64,000 nucleotides of DNA. Source: Roseibacillus ishigakijimensis. GTDB lineage: Bacteria; Verrucomicrobiota; Verrucomicrobiia; Verrucomicrobiales; Akkermansiaceae. Positions 18,001 through 24,325 of the stretch are shown here, piece after piece (positions within the stretch are counted from its first letter, which is position 1; each line of letters starts with the position of its first letter). A program made the translations under genes and the position numbers. Where the stretch lies: assembly GCF_016595415.1 (NCBI RefSeq), contig NZ_JAENIO010000004.1, positions 62,001 through 126,000 on the forward strand, given 5' to 3'. Below the pieces are notes generated by a model that ran no database searches, had not been told where the DNA came from, and saw only the letters and a program-made list of their open reading frames with translations.

Positions 18001-18121
18001 ATTACTGAGATACGGCATCGAGGAAGAGTGGAGCCTTCTCCACGTGCCCGGAACCCACCAATCCAGCAAGCAACTCTATTTCCGCTCGCGCATCGTCGAA
18101 CGAGAAGCCCCGTCACAATGA
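15038..18121 (+). CDS. Secreted FG-GAP/VCBS repeat protein
   Basis: A 1,027-residue protein with a signal peptide (MVAVRIYPLILSLLPTLQAQ). It carries about ten calcium-loop repeats of the D-x-D-G-D-G-x-x-D type, for example GDVDGDGKRD, EDFDGDGTPD, ADPDQDGDLD, GNMDGNGIPD and GDLDGDGLDD. These predict a seven-bladed, integrin-like beta-propeller with Ca2+ sites. Near the C-terminus NADGDQLSNFEEWVHGTDP resembles a thrombospondin type 3 calcium motif often seen in this phylum. The role is unknown; such proteins are usually cell-surface adhesins or enzyme scaffolds. It is convergent with the permease gene, only six bases away. Confidence 0.85.
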   Translation: MVAVRIYPLILSLLPTLQAQFHLERPIDLVEGFSADQILYTPWFSGSSDYATVICDRDRRQVFLRYYHNSRNQLRNLETLESDVCGLAMGDVDGDGKRDLIIQDGDQLLWWKKGEEGEYDTDTFTRQGVLTTLPRGDALLTHFELDHRLASPTGVEVVEDRALDFDGNGLADLLFLPPRHPQNIQGYNGEYRDPPLLLLQDSAGQFETLSLSFPDITAEEDFNGYHLLKFSPTAEGKDGMVVRHLNTFSYFLHSLAEDRSSWTQQSFPQGYASNRYPIDLNGDGTEEHLELVIDHRSQPQRPRLICTHLQEDGSLVPLWTVFFSEESLPFETTEEVSGFTCGNLDEDSHHEILINIPFLSQSFAIDFPNDNLAEPSLHPLASFSGPTGKQGPANYSGSLIGLLKTSDTDSQTLLYEASRQGNDFPFLPFFSGESHSGAAKIVHTARTTWRGNPPFTYAYPGSPIATTFHPRRFLLVDQTGDGHRDLVVLNGDENARIQTYGGGEHQGARLTELDRSSSPGRGRTLLAPQHSTRTPTPIRIHSEEENDQAGIHHHHSHYDEWLEPYFLAWGEATYPSPHWEDFIKDNFSTATKSTGPVPSHLLAFEDFDGDGTPDPITINSSSGMIECLFTFRLDQVSSQLGLAPIIWNRHLWSNDFQPTWPDSRHYLVADPDQDGDLDLFAAVSTPLLKPALFRNDGEGNFTREELAGPSSLLAELKTGNMDGNGIPDLVLFQPTKDSLGNPGSGLVTVLLDWGREEFQIPINQHQSERDYFPSGYSEGAMGVGDLDGDGLDDLILNNGRGSDAFGNPVPAQIFVLTQTAPQEFRLWSELDIPGLADCNQIEIHDYDGDDRNDVLLSSEVDGRLIWLKNSPLPNYSSYEEWAATRQLPANSAADNADGDQLSNFEEWVHGTDPHVSDRENFPSRQERHQPGQASHLHFSLDYSPPLAWSFALPAALHEDYEVILEKSVDLQNWHRISGEPVIDPYNKGLLRYGIEEEWSLLHVPGTHQSSKQLYFRSRIVEREAPSQ

Positions 18122-18127
18122 CCTCCT

Positions 18128-19852
18128 TCACCGCCCCTCCCGGAGCTTTTTGCGAACCCAGTCGGAGGTGAGGTCGCCGGCGAAGACGAGACTGGCACCG
18201 AGGAGGACCCAAAGGAGCATCTCGTCGTAGTAAAAGCGCACCCCGGCCTCGGTGATGAGGAAGCCCAGAGAGCCTACCCCGAGCATCCCCAGGACGGTGG
18301 CCTCGCGAATGCAGGTCTCCCAACGATAGAAGAGATAGAGAACGAGGCGGTTGAAATTGGCTGGCAAGAGAGCGCCGAGATAGGCACTGGAGCGGGTGCC
18401 CCCTTGCAAGAGGATGACCTCTGCGGCGCGGCTGGGGGCATTGTCGAGGACCTCGGCGCCAAGACGGAGCAAGATGCCGCCATTGTGAATGGCAAGGGCC
18501 AAAATGAGGGCCCAGACGGTAGGGCCAAAGACTTGCAAGAGGAGAAAGGCGAGGATGAATTCGGGCAAAGACCGGGCGAGCATGGCCACCCCCCGCAGCA
18601 GTTGTCCCAAGTAACGACGGGTCACCTTCCCCCCCAAACAAACGCCGCGGGGACAGGCCCGAGCCAAGCTGCGGGTGCCCCAAATCATGCCCACGAGAGC
18701 TGCCGCCCCGGCGAGAAGGGCCGCGGTCGTGCCCACATGAAGGGTGCGCCAGAGGGCATCGAGCCCTTCCCAAATCAAGAGCTCGTGAAGCCATTGACCC
18801 AGGGTGTCCCCTTGCTGGCCCGCGCGGAGGGGATAAGGAATGAGCTCTTGTCCGAATCGTTGCAGATTCTGCCAACGCCGCTCCAAGCTCACCCCAGAGG
18901 TCCAGTCGGACTCCAGCAGCCAGGCCGCGAGGGTAAGGACAACGGCCCCGCCGGTCGCGGCCCGCACGAAGCGACTGCGGGGGCGCGCCCGCCAGAGGTC
19001 GGAGAGGCTGGCCCCGGGACCGGGAGACCGCCGCGCGGGCACGCCTTTGGCGAGGAGAGCACGCAGACGGGTGCCACTCCATTCGAAGAAAATGACCACT
19101 GCCAGCAAGGCGTAAAGATAGCTCCAGATTTCGCGATAATGGCCATCCTCGTAGGCGGTGGAGAGATGGTAGCCAATGGTGGGAATGCCCACGAAGCCCA
19201 GCACGGCGGAGGAGCGCACGGCGCACTCGAGACGATAGAGGGCGTAGGTGACGAGGTCAGGCAGGGCGCGGACGGCGGCTCCGGCCAGAAAGGAAGCGAA
19301 ACCACCGCCACCGATGGCGCGCAAAGTTTCGGTGGCAGAAGCGTCGGCCTCATCGAGCAGCTCGGAAAAGACTTTGGCCAAAGTTCCCCCATAAGGAAGG
19401 GCCAAGGCAAGCACGGCGGCGAGAGGCGAAGTCCCCACTGCGGAGATGAAGAGCAGGGCCCACATCAGCTCGTGCACGGAACGCAGGGCGGTGGCGGCGA
19501 GACGCGAAAAGCGGCGCAGGGCTTCCAAAGGGCGGGAAGGCCGACTCCACCAGCGACGCGCCCCGAGGATGCCCCCCACGATGCCGATCACCAAGGCCAG
19601 ACTCATCGCCACGGCGGCATAGCGCACGGTGAGCCAAAGAGCGGTGAGCACTTTTTGCCAAAAGGGCAGATCACCCCTGCGGGCATCCGGGGATTGGTAA
19701 TCCAGAGCCGGCTGAAAGGCCGCTTGGAAGAAATCGAGGGCCACCCGGCGGCCGTTCTCGGAGGGCAGCAGATCGCAAGGGTGGGCCCCGAGAATCCACA
19801 GACCAGCCAGAAAGAGGAGCAGGCCGCTGAGGAGAAACCACCGCCGTTTCAT
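18128..19852 (-). CDS. Double-domain ABC permease (PhnE-type, phosphonate/selenate importer)
   Basis: The 574-residue protein is two PhnE-like permease halves fused head to tail. Each has about six membrane segments and an ABC coupling (EAA-like) loop: ETLRAIGGGGFASFLAGAA near residue 180, and a second at VILLQGGTRSSAYLGALLP near 470. Each is followed by the family motif R-x-E-x-x-x-R-x-x-x-V/A-L-G (YRLECAVRSSAVLG, YRWETCIREATVLG). A fused pair can replace the usual homodimer. Its ATG overlaps the ATPase stop by four bases (ATGA), so it is translationally coupled. Substrate: see the binding protein. Confidence 0.88.
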   Translation of the reverse strand: MKRRWFLLSGLLLFLAGLWILGAHPCDLLPSENGRRVALDFFQAAFQPALDYQSPDARRGDLPFWQKVLTALWLTVRYAAVAMSLALVIGIVGGILGARRWWSRPSRPLEALRRFSRLAATALRSVHELMWALLFISAVGTSPLAAVLALALPYGGTLAKVFSELLDEADASATETLRAIGGGGFASFLAGAAVRALPDLVTYALYRLECAVRSSAVLGFVGIPTIGYHLSTAYEDGHYREIWSYLYALLAVVIFFEWSGTRLRALLAKGVPARRSPGPGASLSDLWRARPRSRFVRAATGGAVVLTLAAWLLESDWTSGVSLERRWQNLQRFGQELIPYPLRAGQQGDTLGQWLHELLIWEGLDALWRTLHVGTTAALLAGAAALVGMIWGTRSLARACPRGVCLGGKVTRRYLGQLLRGVAMLARSLPEFILAFLLLQVFGPTVWALILALAIHNGGILLRLGAEVLDNAPSRAAEVILLQGGTRSSAYLGALLPANFNRLVLYLFYRWETCIREATVLGMLGVGSLGFLITEAGVRFYYDEMLLWVLLGASLVFAGDLTSDWVRKKLREGR

Positions 19853-20601
19853 GAGGCCGGATTATCGTGGTCGTCCAGGCGATAGAGTTGGTTCACCAGC
19901 CCCTCTTCGGCTTCGCCATCGAAGACCACCCGGCCCGCCCGCAGGCCGATGATGCGGTCGAAGTAGCGTCGGGCCAGAGCAACATCGTGCAAGCTGGCGA
20001 CAAGGGTCAGGTCTTCTTCCCGGGCCACGGCGGTGAGCAACTCAATGAGGTCGCGCGCGCGCTCGGGATCGATGGCGCTCACAGGCTCGTCAGCGAGAAT
20101 AGCACTAGGCTGTTGAAAAAGAGCCCGCGCCACGGCGACCCGTTGCTGTTGTCCCCCGGAAAGCTGATCGACACGCTGATAGAGCTTTTCCCCGATACCC
20201 AGTCGCTCGAGAAGGTGATGAATGGCCTCTCGCTCGCTTTTTTTCATGAACAAAAAGCTGCGCAACAGGCCCCAGGGGCCTTTCTCCGCCACCCGCCCGC
20301 AGGCTACATTCTGATTAACCCGCAGATTGGGCACCAGGCCGAGGTCCTGCGGGACCCAGGCCAATCGCGAGCGCACTTGCCGCAGACCTTTGGCTCCCAA
20401 TTGAGCCAAGTCACGGCCATTGGCCCGCACCTGGCCCGCACTGGGGAGGAAGCGGCCATTGAGAAGGCCGAGGAGACTGGTCTTGCCCGCTCCGCTGGGA
20501 CCGATGAGGCACACCTGCTCGCCTTCCGCGATCCTCAGATCGGTGGGGTGGAGAGCAGGTAAATCCCCGTAACGAAGGGTCGCTTGACGGAGCTCAAACA
20601 T
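19849..20601 (-). CDS. ABC transporter ATPase (PhnC-type)
   Basis: The 250-residue ATPase has Walker A GPSGAGKT at 34-41, signature LSGGQQQRV at 147-155, Walker B with Asp171-Glu172 (ILADEP) and a His switch (ASLHDVAL). It powers the fused permease. The ATG follows directly after a strong hairpin and T run, and the only ribosome-binding-like sequence (AGGAG) lies inside the hairpin's 3' arm. Its expression is therefore probably lower than, or separately controlled from, the binding protein. Similarity to PhnC places it in the phosphonate/phosphite/selenate import group. Confidence 0.92.
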   Translation of the reverse strand: MFELRQATLRYGDLPALHPTDLRIAEGEQVCLIGPSGAGKTSLLGLLNGRFLPSAGQVRANGRDLAQLGAKGLRQVRSRLAWVPQDLGLVPNLRVNQNVACGRVAEKGPWGLLRSFLFMKKSEREAIHHLLERLGIGEKLYQRVDQLSGGQQQRVAVARALFQQPSAILADEPVSAIDPERARDLIELLTAVAREEDLTLVASLHDVALARRYFDRIIGLRAGRVVFDGEAEEGLVNQLYRLDDHDNPAS

Positions 20602-20661
20602 GAAAAAAGAAGACTCCTGCCCGCACCCTCAATCGGAAGATCGATACGTGCAGACAGGAGT
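20602..20661 (-). terminator. Intercistronic terminator-like hairpin overlapping the ATPase ribosome binding site
   Basis: On the minus strand, ACTCCTGTCTGCAC pairs with GTGCGGGCAGGAGT as a 14-bp stem (two G-U pairs) at 20661-20613. It is followed by CTTCTTTTTT and then the ATG of the ATPase. It is built like an intrinsic terminator and also covers the AGGAG that would serve the ATPase. A partial terminator here would give excess binding protein over transporter. Confidence 0.8.
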
Positions 20662-20672
20662 TCAGGGGGGAT

Positions 20673-21575
20673 CTAGCGCAGCAGGTCGAGCTCTTTGGCG
20701 ACCTTCACAATGCCGGCGAAATCTTCGTTCTTGGCGGGAATGAGGTCATCCCGGTTGAAAGCCTTCAGCACCTCCTTGTCGTCGCAGTCGACGAGCACGG
20801 TCTGCAGTTTGTCGATGAAGCCATCCCCAAACAGGTCCTCGAGGTCGGGATGCACCGTGAGGTTGTAATCCGCGTATTGGGGAGTCACCCAGATGACCGG
20901 GGCATCCTCGGCACTGATGTCGCCATCGGCCACCATGGACTCATATTTCTTATAGCTCAGGGCGCCGACTTGGACCGAGCCGCTGGCCACCGCCCGGGCC
21001 GTGGCATCGTGGCTCCCCTTGGTCTGAAACTGCACTGGCTGAGTGAAAAAGTCCTCGGGGGCCTGTCCGGTTTCCTCCTGAATGAAGTAGGTGGGCATGA
21101 GACGACCCGAGGTGGAGCTGGGACTGCCGAAGGTGAAGGTGAGGTCCTTGATGGCCTCGCCAGGAAAGCTCTCACTCTTGCTCAAGCCCGTGGACTTGTG
21201 CGCGATGAAGTAGCTGACATATTCCGGGTCCACATCGCCCTGGGCAATGGCCCGAGCACCTGGCACGGCCTCGCGGGCCTGCACTCCGGTGAGCCCGCCG
21301 AACCAGACGAGGTGCACTTCGCCATTCTTAAAGCGCTGCACCGCCGCCGGGTAGTCCGCCGAAATGGAGAATTCGACGTCGATGTCGAGTTCCTCGGCCA
21401 GATAATCCTGCAAAGCGGCGAAGTTGGCCTCCTGGTCAGAGACTTTTTCGTCCGGAATGGCGGTGATCACGAGAGTGCCGCCAGCGGGCTCGCCCGCTTG
21501 GTCAGAAGAAGAGTATTTACAGCTGGAAAGAGCGGCGAGGCTGCCCACCGCGGCGAGTTTAAGGATGGTTTTCAT
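20673..21575 (-). CDS. Phosphonate/selenate-type ABC binding lipoprotein
   Basis: A 300-residue lipoprotein (MKTILKLAAVGSLAALSSC, Cys19 lipidated) of the PhnD superfamily. Diagnostic strings are VITAIPDEKV, AAVQRFKNGEVHLVWFGG, FGSPSSTSGRLMPTYFI, SHDATARAVASGSVQVGAL and TPQYADYNLTV. The TPxYxDYNxTV element and the SSTSGxLMPxYF block are, as I recall, typical of the subgroup annotated as putative selenate binding proteins rather than classic phosphonate PhnD. That attribution is from memory and moderate. I start at the ATG at 21575 because the lipoprotein signal begins there; upstream in-frame codons run through leader hairpins. First gene of the three-gene importer operon. Confidence 0.88.
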   Translation of the reverse strand: MKTILKLAAVGSLAALSSCKYSSSDQAGEPAGGTLVITAIPDEKVSDQEANFAALQDYLAEELDIDVEFSISADYPAAVQRFKNGEVHLVWFGGLTGVQAREAVPGARAIAQGDVDPEYVSYFIAHKSTGLSKSESFPGEAIKDLTFTFGSPSSTSGRLMPTYFIQEETGQAPEDFFTQPVQFQTKGSHDATARAVASGSVQVGALSYKKYESMVADGDISAEDAPVIWVTPQYADYNLTVHPDLEDLFGDGFIDKLQTVLVDCDDKEVLKAFNRDDLIPAKNEDFAGIVKVAKELDLLR

Positions 21576-21635
21576 GAAATCATTTAGAAAATAAGAATGG
21601 CCCCCAATGAGCAAGGGGGCGGGAAAGCGGGGCAC

Positions 21636-21717
21636 AAAAAAACCGTCGACACGAAGGCCCAAAGCCCCGGTCAGACGGTTTGTCTGCAGCTTGTTGCTGG
21701 ATGTGGACCCACATCCA
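21636..21717 (-). promoter_or_regulatory. Leader with terminator and alternative hairpin before the importer operon
   Basis: Read on the minus strand, the 240-base gap before the binding-protein gene contains three structures. First is a hairpin with 8-9-bp arms (GGATGTGG / CCACATCC, 21717-21698). Next is a small hairpin CAGAC-AAACC-GTCTG (21686-21672). Then comes an intrinsic terminator, AACCGTC pairing with GACGGTT, followed by seven T (to 21636). The small hairpin uses the same bases as the terminator's 5' arm, so the two cannot form together. This resembles a transcription attenuator or riboswitch platform. A simpler reading is that it only terminates the upstream HAD gene. Confidence 0.6.
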
Positions 21718-21815
21718 TGAACCGGTTTTCGTCGTTTCACCCTCATCGCGTTCAAGAAGGACTAAACACTCCGCCTCTCGCTACCGAAAGAAAAAAGTTA
21801 AAAATGAGTCGCGCG

Positions 21816-22550
21816 CTAGGGACGATACAGCCCCAGCATCATGAGGAGAAGAGCAAAGGCGAACTCGCGGCGGTCTCCCCAGGGCTTGGCCGGAGTGAGG
21901 ACTCGCCAGCCTTCGTCCGCCGCTTTTTGCGCGAAAAGGCCCTCAGGATGGATAGCGGTCACCTTTTCACACAGCGCCAGCATGGGCAGGTCGGCTTTGC
22001 TGTCGGAGTAACCTTCACTGGCGGGAAGCACGCCCTGCAGGCCCAGCTCGTCCTGCAAACGAACGACCTTGTTCGCTCCTTTGTTGTTTCCCAGGGGGAA
22101 AGGAGGAAACCAGCGCAACCTTTCCTCCACCTCCACGACCGTGCCAAAGGTGTGATCGAAACCCAGCGCCTCGCCAATGGGGCAGACGTAGAGCTCCGGA
22201 CTGGCGGAGACGAGGACGAGAGTGTCTCCGGCCGCGCGATGGCGCTCAATCTCCGCCACCACCTCGGGATAAGGAAGATCGCGCACCACTTCAGCAGCAA
22301 AGATTCGCCCCCAGGCCGAGAGTTTGTCCCCGGGAAGACGCCAGGCAAAGCCCATAAAAACACGCTTCATGGTCTGGGACCCCAGCACTTTCGCCAGCGG
22401 GAGAAGGAGGAAAAAAGGTAGCAAGAGGATGCGGCGCCATCCCTCGCGACGCAGCACGAAGTTGCAGAAAAGAACCTGCAGATCCCAAGGAACAATGGTT
22501 TGGTCGAGGTCGAAAAGGGCCCAGCCCTTGGCATGTGGTGGTTTGCTCAC
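21816..22550 (-). CDS. HAD-family (IB subclass, SerB-like) phosphatase
   Basis: A 244-residue protein with the HAD motifs in order: DLDQT (nucleophile Asp14, general acid Asp16), VSASPE (motif II) and GYSDSKADLPML (motif IV; Tyr replaces the usual second Gly position). The cap arrangement and length match the SerB-like IB group, which includes small-molecule phosphatases such as phosphoserine or lipid-related phosphatases. The hydrophobic stretch RRILLLPFFLLLPLAKVLG (about residues 38-56) suggests membrane association. Substrate unknown. It precedes the importer operon on the same strand but is separated by the structured leader. Confidence 0.85.
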   Translation of the reverse strand: MSKPPHAKGWALFDLDQTIVPWDLQVLFCNFVLRREGWRRILLLPFFLLLPLAKVLGSQTMKRVFMGFAWRLPGDKLSAWGRIFAAEVVRDLPYPEVVAEIERHRAAGDTLVLVSASPELYVCPIGEALGFDHTFGTVVEVEERLRWFPPFPLGNNKGANKVVRLQDELGLQGVLPASEGYSDSKADLPMLALCEKVTAIHPEGLFAQKAADEGWRVLTPAKPWGDRREFAFALLLMMLGLYRP

Positions 22551-22627
22551 GGAAGAAGAAGGAAAAGCTGGTCTGAATCCCGGTGCAAGCCCGGTGATGA
22601 AGGGAGTCCGTTTTTGTGACGGAGATA

Positions 22628-23069
22628 CTGAGTCTCTGCGGCTCTGTGTCCAAGGCCGACCTATTCTCGACGCCGAGACGCTGAGTCACAGAGGTTCACA
22701 GAGCTTTTTGAGAAAAGAACTCCGCGAAGCTCTGAGTCTCTGCGGCTCTGTGACGAAGGCTGGCTTATTCTCAACGCGAAGACACTGAGTCACAGATACT
22801 TACAGAGCTCCTTAAGAAAAAAACTCCGCGAAACTCTGAGTCTCTGCGGCTCTGTGACCAAGGCCGACCTATTCTCGACGCCGAGACACTGAGTCACAGA
22901 GGTTCACAGAGCTTTTTGAGAAAAGAACTCCGCGAAGCTCTGAGTCTCTGCAACTCTGTGTCCAAGGCCGACCTATTCTCGACGCCGAGACGCTGAGTCA
23001 CAGAGGCTCACAGAGCTTTTTAAGAAAAAAACTCCGCGACGCTCTGAGTCTCTGCGGCTCTGTGACGAA
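22628..23069. repeat. 104-bp tandem repeat, four full copies plus a partial
   Basis: Full copies lie at 22628-22731, 22732-22835, 22836-22939 and 22940-23043, each exactly 104 bp; a partial fifth runs 23044-23069. Copies 1, 3 and 4 are nearly identical; copy 2 differs most. Every unit contains sense and antisense versions of the words CTCTG(C/T)G and CACAGAG, so it can fold on itself (CTCTGTG pairs with CACAGAG). Together with about 75 bases on each side it fills the 614-base gap between the HAD and cyclophilin genes. I see no gene in it. Confidence 0.97.
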
Positions 23070-23164
23070 CACAACCACCAGCTAAGCATCTGGCACCCAA
23101 GCGCTGGGGAAGTTTTCTTTTCCAAGGACCCCAATTGCCCCTAGAGTGCGCCCACTGCCGCGAC

Positions 23165-24325
23165 ATGAAGTGCCTTTCCCTCCCCCTCGCTTTCCTGACC
23201 GCTCTCCCCAGCCAAGCTCAAATTTTCGCCGATTTCGAGACTTCTCTGGGCGACTTTTCGGTCGTGCTGGATTACGAGAATGCCCCCCTCACCGCAGCCA
23301 ATTTCATCCTACTGGCCGAGGGCTCCCGGCCTTGGATCGACTCCACCACCGGCGTGGTGTGGAGCAACACGCCCTACTACGACGGCATCATCTTTCATCG
23401 CGTCATCGATGGCTTCATGATTCAGGGCGGCTCGCCCAATGGACAGGGCACGGATGGTCCCGGTTACCGCTTTCCGGATGAAACCGACAATGGGCTCACT
23501 TTTGACCGGCCCTTCCTGCTGGCTATGGCCAACTCCGGCCCGAACACCAATGGCTCGCAGTTTTTCATCACCGAGCAAACTCCGAATTGGCTCAACGGCG
23601 ATCACACCATCTTCGGCGAGGTCGCAAGCGGAACCGCCACCATCCACGCCATTTTGGAAACGGCGACCGATGGCGATGATCGCCCCACCACCCCGGTCGT
23701 CATCGAGTCGGTGAGCATCCACCGGCAGGGCACGGCCGCCGAGTCCTTTGACGAAACAGCGCAAGGAGTGCCCCGGGTGACGGCCCTCGCGCCCCCCTTC
23801 ACTGCCGAGGCCAGCGCCCTCCGGGTGGAACAACCGGCAAACAGTATTTTGCAAGTCGCGAGCAGCCCCGACCTGCAGGAATGGAGCACCAGCGAACGCT
23901 TTCGCGATGGCGAGAGCGGTGGGGAGGAGCTCTTCCCCACCAGTGGCGAACCCCGCGCCTTCTTCCGCACCACCCTCATCGAGCACCCTTACACCCTACC
24001 CCAAAGCTACTTGGGCCGCACCCTGACCTTCGAGCTCGAGGACGAAGGAAGCACCACCCTCGTCGTGCAGCTGAATGCAGCCGATGCCACCATCGGCGAT
24101 GAGGGCACCCTCACGATTGGCGAGGGGTCCTCTCCCATCACCGAGGTCTGGGAAGAGTTCGCCACGCCCTACACCGCCTCGCTGGTGATCTTTTCGGAGA
24201 ACTACGTCCCCTTCCGCTTCGAACTGGCCTCGGACTCCGCCACCCACGGACGGATGGATGGCACCGCATTCTTCGACGACGGCGCTCAACCCATTTTCGG
24301 CACATTTTCCCTCACCACTCCATGA
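23165..24325 (+). CDS. Secreted cyclophilin-type peptidyl-prolyl isomerase with C-terminal extension
   Basis: A 386-residue protein with a signal peptide (MKCLSLPLAFLTALPSQAQ). Residues about 20-190 are a cyclophilin domain that accelerates prolyl cis-trans isomerisation: FETSLGDFSVVLDYENAP, the active-site FHRVIDGFMIQGG, MANSGPNTNGSQFFIT and HTIFGEV. All expected active-site residues (Arg, Gln, Phe) are visible. The remaining ~190 residues are beta-rich with 'LQVASSPDLQEW' and 'RAFFRTT', a C-terminal style shared with other secreted proteins here. The ATG at 23165 is chosen because the signal peptide starts there. The stop overlaps the next start (ATGA). Confidence 0.92.
   Translation: MKCLSLPLAFLTALPSQAQIFADFETSLGDFSVVLDYENAPLTAANFILLAEGSRPWIDSTTGVVWSNTPYYDGIIFHRVIDGFMIQGGSPNGQGTDGPGYRFPDETDNGLTFDRPFLLAMANSGPNTNGSQFFITEQTPNWLNGDHTIFGEVASGTATIHAILETATDGDDRPTTPVVIESVSIHRQGTAAESFDETAQGVPRVTALAPPFTAEASALRVEQPANSILQVASSPDLQEWSTSERFRDGESGGEELFPTSGEPRAFFRTTLIEHPYTLPQSYLGRTLTFELEDEGSTTLVVQLNAADATIGDEGTLTIGEGSSPITEVWEEFATPYTASLVIFSENYVPFRFELASDSATHGRMDGTAFFDDGAQPIFGTFSLTTP

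Noticed and set aside
22575-22650. Sequence AATCCCGGTGCAAGCCCGG resembling part of a cobalamin riboswitch
   Set aside because: The rest of the consensus (B12 box, upstream core helices) is missing, and the upstream DNA is the HAD gene on the opposite strand.
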